A DNA stretch of 35,735 bases from Candidatus Gastranaerophilales bacterium. GTDB lineage: Bacteria; Cyanobacteriota; Vampirovibrionia; Gastranaerophilales; Gastranaerophilaceae. The DNA is taken from positions 1-35,735 of the forward strand of contig CAJONH010000006.1 in the NCBI GenBank assembly GCA_905235825.1, written 5' to 3'. Below are positions 33,428 to 35,735 of this stretch, one piece after another (position 1 is the first letter of the stretch; every line of letters begins with the position of its first letter). The translations under genes were made by a program, and so were the position numbers. The notes beneath the pieces were generated by a model that was given only the letters and a program-made list of their open reading frames with translations, did no database searches and was not told the origin of the DNA.

Positions 33428-34765
33428 TTATTTTACTCTGTATATTTTAATTGTATTTTTGTAATTTTCTACTAACTTATATTGAGGTAAATCTGTATCT
33501 TTAGATGCAAAAATATAAACGGGTTTATCTATGGATTTAACAATTTTTTTAATATCATCATTATCAGGTATAAACCATTTCATTTCATAGGAATAAAGTT
33601 CTTTTCCGTTCATAAGTGTTACTGAAGGATTGTTTATAAAAAACGGAGCAATTTGAAACAGTATATTATCAGGATTATCAACAAACATAATAACCGAATT
33701 ATCATAATTTGAACTGTCTTTTTCCATAATTCGTCCGTATTCGTATACAATGGGACTTCCGTTTTTGAAAGATAAATCGTTTGGAGTAAAAAGAAGCAGA
33801 GCTATTAACGGATATAATAATTGACTAAAATTAATTTCATAAGTCTGATATGAATTTTGAATCCATACTGCAAAAATTAACCAAATTAAAAAGAAATAAT
33901 TGTGCTGTTGAAAACAGCAATAAACAAATGTCATAAAAAGTAATTGAAGTATTAAGGTATATAAAATGAAAAAAACAGACTGTACACCGCCTTTAGTTTT
34001 ACTTTTTATTCCGTTAAATATAATTAGGATAATTGAAACAATATAAGCTGTTATAAACGTAATATTATTTTTCAAAGGAAAGAAAAATATTTCAAAAGAG
34101 TATTTTTCGGCTGCTAAATGAAAATTGTATGTTAAATGCGGTATGGCAGTAAAAATGCCTGAAATAAATAAGATTAATAAACATAGGTTTATTTTTGACC
34201 TTTTGATATTTGTTTTTTCTTTAAAAACGTTATAAATGAATAAAAAAGAAAGCCCTGTAACTCCGATACAGGCAATTGCACTTGTATTAGCTGTAAGTGC
34301 AAGCATAATCGAGTATAAAACAGGTCTTTTAGTCTGCTCTTTAAACATATAAGCGAGAATAAATAATCCTAAAATACCGATAGAATAACATCTGGCTATA
34401 ATAGCAAAATAAGAAACCATCATAAAAGAAAACGTTATTGTTATTTTTAATGCACTGTTAAAAGGTGCTTTAAACCACATAAAGACAAGAGCTAAAAATG
34501 TAAACAAATAATTTATTATTAAAATTGAATAAGGATAAGCAAAATTTAATTTTGCAAACGGCATAATAATCAAATACCATAAAATAGGATGTCCGTGGCT
34601 TCTTAATATATCAATAAAATTTGAAGCAGTCATAAAACGGGCGGCCATATAATTTTGACTCTCGTCGCAATGAGGAATATGAGTAATCATAAAGGGGAAA
34701 GTAATTAATAGAAAAATTATCAAACAAACTATTGCTAATATATGATTTTTTTCAGTTTTAAGCAT
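33428..34765 (-). CDS. GT-C-like multi-pass membrane glycosyltransferase
   Basis: A 445-residue protein with about 10-11 membrane segments and a soluble C-terminal domain of about 100 residues. After the first segment HIPHCDESQNYM carries the acidic pair D34-E35, followed by SHGHPILWYLI, matching the loop-1 pattern of lipid-phosphosugar-dependent GT-C enzymes (ArnT/PMT-type). I start at ATG 34765, with CAGGGG 4 bases upstream; a longer reading (34876) would run into the mlaF gene. It lies 23 bases after mlaF and 3 before the first SGNH-like gene. Likely transfers a sugar to an envelope glycan or lipid at the outer face of the inner membrane; substrate unknown. Confidence 0.7.
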   Translation of the reverse strand: MLKTEKNHILAIVCLIIFLLITFPFMITHIPHCDESQNYMAARFMTASNFIDILRSHGHPILWYLIIMPFAKLNFAYPYSILIINYLFTFLALVFMWFKAPFNSALKITITFSFMMVSYFAIIARCYSIGILGLFILAYMFKEQTKRPVLYSIMLALTANTSAIACIGVTGLSFLFIYNVFKEKTNIKRSKINLCLLILFISGIFTAIPHLTYNFHLAAEKYSFEIFFFPLKNNITFITAYIVSIILIIFNGIKSKTKGGVQSVFFILYTLILQLLFMTFVYCCFQQHNYFFLIWLIFAVWIQNSYQTYEINFSQLLYPLIALLLFTPNDLSFKNGSPIVYEYGRIMEKDSSNYDNSVIMFVDNPDNILFQIAPFFINNPSVTLMNGKELYSYEMKWFIPDNDDIKKIVKSIDKPVYIFASKDTDLPQYKLVENYKNTIKIYRVK

Positions 34766-34788
34766 AAAACCCCTGATTTTATTTATTT

Positions 34789-35520
34789 TTATATCAGACC
34801 TGAAGCTGCAACTTTCATTGGTCCATCTATCGACGCAGTAATAAATTGTTTTGTATAGGGTGTTTCGCCTCTGCAAAGTTCCTCGGGAGTTCCCCTGAAT
34901 ACTATATTACCGTCATAGAGCATTATTACTTTATCCGAGCATCTTGTAATTGTTGACATTTGATGAGTAACAACTATGGATGTAGCTTTTGTTTCATCTC
35001 TTAATCTTAAAATATAATCTTCAATGACTGTAGAAGCAACGGGGTCAAGACCTGCTGTCGGTTCATCATAAAGAATAAAGGCGGGTTTTGTAACGATAGC
35101 ACGGGCTAAACTCACTCTTTTTTGCATACCGCCCGACAGTTCATAAGGAAATTTTTCTTCAATTCCCGACAAACCGACTGTAGCAAGACTTTTTGCAACA
35201 ATTTCTTTAAGTTGAGCTTTTGTATATTTATGTTTGTATTCTTTTCTTTCCTGTAATGCAAAAGAAATATTATCAAAAACATTAAGAGAATCAAATAATG
35301 CCGAATATTGGAAAACCATTGCAATATCACCTTCATCAATAGTAATATTGCCCGAATCCTTTTCAAGAAGCCCCGATAAAATTTTTAATATAGTACTTTT
35401 CCCTGAACCGCTGAAACCGACTATGGATAAAATTTCGCCTTTTTCAACTTCAAAAGAAATATTATTTAAAACTTTTCTTCCGTCAAATTCTTTTGTTAAA
35501 TTTTCAACTTTTATTGACAT
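34789..35520 (-). CDS. mlaF: ABC transporter ATPase of an Mla-type phospholipid transport system
   Basis: A 243-residue cytosolic ATPase. Walker A GFSGSGKST (about 35-43), Q-loop VFQYSALFDSLNVFDN near 70, signature LSGGMQKRVSLARAI near 128-142, Walker B FILYDEPTAGLD near 150-161 and switch His in VVTHQMS near 193. The Q-loop wording 'QYSALFDSLNVFDNISF' and the adjacent permease with the MlaE tail are typical of MlaF/Ttg2A, which drives retrograde or anterograde phospholipid movement across the diderm envelope (TGD system in plastids). The ATG follows AGGAAAAAAT-type sequence. The downstream GT-C-like gene is 23 bases away. MlaD/MlaA partners are not in this window. Confidence 0.93.
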   Translation of the reverse strand: MSIKVENLTKEFDGRKVLNNISFEVEKGEILSIVGFSGSGKSTILKILSGLLEKDSGNITIDEGDIAMVFQYSALFDSLNVFDNISFALQERKEYKHKYTKAQLKEIVAKSLATVGLSGIEEKFPYELSGGMQKRVSLARAIVTKPAFILYDEPTAGLDPVASTVIEDYILRLRDETKATSIVVTHQMSTITRCSDKVIMLYDGNIVFRGTPEELCRGETPYTKQFITASIDGPMKVAASGLI

Positions 35521-35555
35521 ATTTTTTCCTCTTAGCGTGCTTAAAAAGCATTATA

Positions 35556-35735
35556 TTAAACATAAAAAGCAATTGCAAAAATGCAGTCTATAATTACTAT
35601 TGCTACAAATGAAAGTACAACAGCTTTTGTAGTGGCATTTCCTACTCCTTTGGCACCGCCTTTGGCTTCATATCCGCAGCTTGAGCTTATCAGACTTATA
35701 GCTCCTCCTATACATGCGGATTTGAAAAGCATTAT
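35556..35735 (-). CDS. mlaE: MlaE-family ABC permease, C-terminal part (cut by window edge)
   Basis: The last 59 codons of a permease are visible. They read through SACIGGAISLISSSCGYEAK, then a Gly-rich GGAKGVGNATTKAVVLS and a closing hydrophobic helix (VAIVIIDCIFAIAFYV). The 'GY.A.GGA.GVG.ATT.AVV.S' block is the conserved coupling/ending region of MlaE (cyanobacterial Ycf63, plastid TGD1) permeases. The gene continues past the right edge, so the start is unknown. mlaF starts 35 bases after its stop, in the same operon. Confidence 0.92.
   Translation of the reverse strand: MMLFKSACIGGAISLISSSCGYEAKGGAKGVGNATTKAVVLSFVAIVIIDCIFAIAFYV

Noticed and set aside
34766..34876. N-terminal extension of the GT-C-like protein
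   Set aside because: It overlaps the 3' end of mlaF; the ATG at 34765 has a good binding site and begins just before the first membrane segment.
1..35735. CRISPR arrays, tRNA or rRNA genes, prophage or integrase modules
   Set aside because: No regularly spaced direct repeats, no tRNA-like cloverleaf or rRNA signature segments and no integrase, capsid or transposase reading frames were seen.

Overview
The window is about 35.7 kb of very AT-rich chromosomal DNA with standard-code genes and a diderm envelope gene set: a TolC-type outer-membrane protein, an Mla-type lipid ABC transporter, and a PBP4-family peptidase. A Tic20-like membrane protein, a cyanobacterial-style serA plus class V aminotransferase pair, and many lineage-specific proteins with no signal peptide point to a non-photosynthetic relative of Cyanobacteria, most likely a gut Gastranaerophilales/'Melainabacteria' genome. 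This assignment is inference from gene content, not a database match.

Layout. Bases 1-335: possible tail of an unknown gene, then an unassigned gap. 336-5389: glutamine-dependent NAD synthetase, an Ala/Gly-rich orphan, an FkbM-like protein and a MATE exporter. 5428-5500 (minus): a compact putative sRNA with a C-rich seed. 5706-7695: a small hydrophobic orphan and a HEATH-motif metalloprotease-like protein whose stop codon lies in a MITE-like inverted-repeat element (7685-7840). 7860-10618 (minus): class V aminotransferase and serA, serine biosynthesis. 10814-12610: calpain-like cysteine protease. 12607-16090 (minus): der, plsY and an unusual malic enzyme, tightly overlapping. 16241-18409: large Ser/Thr/Asp-rich orphan. 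18520-22676: TolC-family protein, SIS-only GlmS-like protein, RelA/SpoT-like orphan. 22673-24976 (minus): vWA protein, TPR protein, Tic20-like protein. 25200-25874: glycine-zipper orphan. 25954-26922 (minus): radical SAM protein. 27039-31516: DAHP synthase, nitrilase-family amidase, PBP4 peptidase, class I aminotransferase. 31530-35735 (minus): mlaE (cut by the window edge), mlaF, a GT-C-like membrane protein and two SGNH-like paralogues, apparently one operon.

How it fits together. Core metabolism and envelope genes are interleaved with at least seven lineage-specific genes. Some of these carry enzyme motifs (calpain-like, HEATH, RelA-like); others are glycine-zipper or Asp-rich proteins. 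Six of them share a promoter-like arrangement, an AATTTT-type -35 box, a 16-17 bp spacer and TATAWA, which the better housekeeping promoters here lack. This suggests a co-expressed set dispersed among core genes. That possible regulon, the C-rich sRNA and the RelA-like protein are the parts most worth following up.
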